DNA of 64,000 nt from Acidilobaceae archaeon (GTDB lineage: Archaea; Thermoproteota; Thermoprotei_A; Sulfolobales; Acidilobaceae), in the NCBI GenBank assembly GCA_027037535.1, contig JALVZQ010000008.1, forward strand, positions 1 to 64,000, written 5' to 3'. Both the position numbers and the translations under genes were made by a program. Positions within the stretch are counted from its first letter, which is position 1. Each line of letters starts with the position of its first letter. Under the pieces are notes generated by a model, which saw only the letters and a program-made list of their open reading frames with translations, was not told the DNA's origin and made no database searches. Below are positions 63,047 to 64,000 of this stretch, in pieces.

Positions 63047-64000
63047 TCAAAGGGCGTTCCTAATTATGTTTCCTTTAGTTATTACAGTTAGAAGCCTATC
63101 ATAACCCCATATATATGATAGTTGGCTCAGCTTCTCGTAGTCCCAGATTAATATGTCGGCATAGGCTCCCTCGCGGATTGTTCCATGGTCCGGATATAAA
63201 TCGAGGCTCCATGCAGCGTTAACGGTGGCAGCGGCTAATGCTTCTAATGGTGTTAGACCCAGAAGATATACTGCGAGATCCAAAGTGGTTTGGAGTATTG
63301 GATTCATATTATTTGGATTATAGTCTGTTGCTACTCCTAGGTATACTCCGTTTTTCCTAAGTTGTTTTACCGGTGGTTTCTTGTCTGCAAATACTGATAA
63401 CATTGACGTTGGCAGGAGAGTAGCCACGGTTCTTGTCATGGCGAGGCCTGGTATTATAGACTCGGGGAGATACTCCAAGTGATCAATGCTGTATATCTCG
63501 TATTCCAAGGCCAGCCTAGAGCAGCCTATATTCGCTAGCTCATCTGAGTGTAGTCTTGTCTTTAACCCGTTTCTTATCCCCCAGGAAATTATCTTCTTTG
63601 TTTCTTCTACTGTAAATGCTCCTTTATCACAGAACACGTCCACGAATTCGAGCTTCTTTTCCGCGGCCAGAGGCACAAGTCTCCTAGTGAAACAGTCTAC
63701 GTATTCACTGCGCTTCTCCTTATACTCTCTCGGTATAACATGTGCTAGGAGGGTACCTATAACTGTCTGCTGAGCTCGTTTCTTTAGCTCCAATATTGCG
63801 TCAATGAGTTTTGCCTCATGCTCGTAGAGGAGTCCATAGCCTGTTTTAACTTCAACTACTGTTGTTCCGTGATCTAACATTTTGTCGAGGACTCTCAGCG
63901 CATCGCCGACTAGGTCTTCTAGAGGTGCTTTTCTAGTCTCTTCGACTGTATAATATATTCCACCGCCTGCTTCGAGTATCTCCGAGTATGTTCTCCCTTC
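63047..64000 (-). CDS. imidazolonepropionase (HutI-like amidohydrolase), partial
   Basis: The reading frame is open to the right edge, so the N-terminus with the first metal-binding His pair lies outside the window. Visible features are YSEILEAGGGIYYTVEETRKA, HGTTVVEVKTGYGL, LAHVIPREYK, DVFCDKGAFTVEETKKI, LHSDELANIG, IDHLEYL, LGVATDYNPNNMNP and LTPLEALAAATVNAA. These fit HutI, which opens imidazolone-5-propionate in histidine breakdown. An internal ATG (63880) should not be taken as the start. No other hut gene is visible here. Confidence 0.9.
   Translation of the reverse strand, partial: EGRTYSEILEAGGGIYYTVEETRKAPLEDLVGDALRVLDKMLDHGTTVVEVKTGYGLLYEHEAKLIDAILELKKRAQQTVIGTLLAHVIPREYKEKRSEYVDCFTRRLVPLAAEKKLEFVDVFCDKGAFTVEETKKIISWGIRNGLKTRLHSDELANIGCSRLALEYEIYSIDHLEYLPESIIPGLAMTRTVATLLPTSMLSVFADKKPPVKQLRKNGVYLGVATDYNPNNMNPILQTTLDLAVYLLGLTPLEALAAATVNAAWSLDLYPDHGTIREGAYADILIWDYEKLSQLSYIWGYDRLLTVITKGNIIRNAL

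Noticed and set aside
1-64000. tRNA or rRNA genes.
   Set aside because: I looked in the intergenic gaps for a T-arm GTTC-like loop with matching acceptor ends and for rRNA-like GC-rich blocks; none was convincing.
1-64000. Intact insertion sequences or transposases.
   Set aside because: No transposase motif with flanking inverted repeats was recognised; the stretch at 1434-1837 is too decayed to assign.

Overview
The window looks like a chromosome segment of a hyperthermophilic archaeon of the Crenarchaeota/Thermoproteota. The evidence is a set of archaeal genes (ABCE1/Rli1, diphthine synthase, TIP49/RuvBL-like ATPase, DUF371, UPF0248, A-type ATP synthase subunit I), TATA boxes about 25 bases ahead of leaderless starts, frequent GTG/TTG starts, purine-rich Shine-Dalgarno sites inside operons, a CRISPR array with 24-base repeats, and secreted proteins with Thr-rich stalks and C-terminal membrane anchors. 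The genus cannot be settled from the sequence alone. No rRNA or tRNA gene was recognised.

Layout. 1-3.5 kb is an accessory zone. It holds the trailer end of a CRISPR array (24 repeats, cut by the left edge), a decayed coding stretch, a Fic/Doc-type protein with a tiny convergent ORF, an orphan CRISPR repeat, and two small paralogous Lys-rich ORFs. One of these ORFs carries a nearly perfect CRISPR repeat inside its coding sequence. 3.5-7.7 kb has a methyltransferase, a PAP2 phosphatase, a SufS-type cysteine desulfurase with a TusA-like protein, and the wreck of a heavy-metal P-type ATPase. 7.7-12.2 kb has a membrane protein, a nitroreductase, ABCE1, a tyrosine phosphatase and an MscS channel. 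12.4-18.5 kb is a dipeptide/oligopeptide ABC transporter (ATPases, permeases, binding protein). 18.6-25.2 kb has PyrD, UPF0248, an aldo-keto reductase, a YwiC-like membrane protein, a two-gene unit with a kinase-like protein, and TIP49. 25.3-28.4 kb is a lipoylation cassette: a free-standing lipoyl domain, LipA and two lipoate-ligase-family proteins. 28.5-35.4 kb has ATP synthase subunit I, a PadR regulator and a 1366-residue membrane-anchored RecQ-like helicase.

36.1-40.9 kb is an acyl-CoA island. Two DUF35 OB-fold proteins and two thiolase-fold proteins, both lacking the thiolase catalytic residues, face a divergent acyl-CoA dehydrogenase; an acyl-CoA ligase lies at 48.2-49.9 kb. Together they suggest CoA-ester breakdown ending in an aldolase-like rather than thiolytic step. 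41-48 kb has housekeeping genes (DphB, DUF371, Trm5-like, NAD kinase, two GNATs, malic enzyme). 50-59 kb pairs two anchored extracellular proteins (one a metallophosphoesterase) with a divergent Fe/thiamine/phosphonate-type ABC importer. 59-64 kb has homoserine dehydrogenase, a two-subunit class I fumarase, an RlmI-type methyltransferase and a partial imidazolonepropionase.

The most unusual features are the CRISPR repeat copies outside the array, one of them inside a gene; the paired cysteine-less thiolase-fold proteins; the large helicase; and a 102-bp perfect repeat shared by two stalk-encoding genes.
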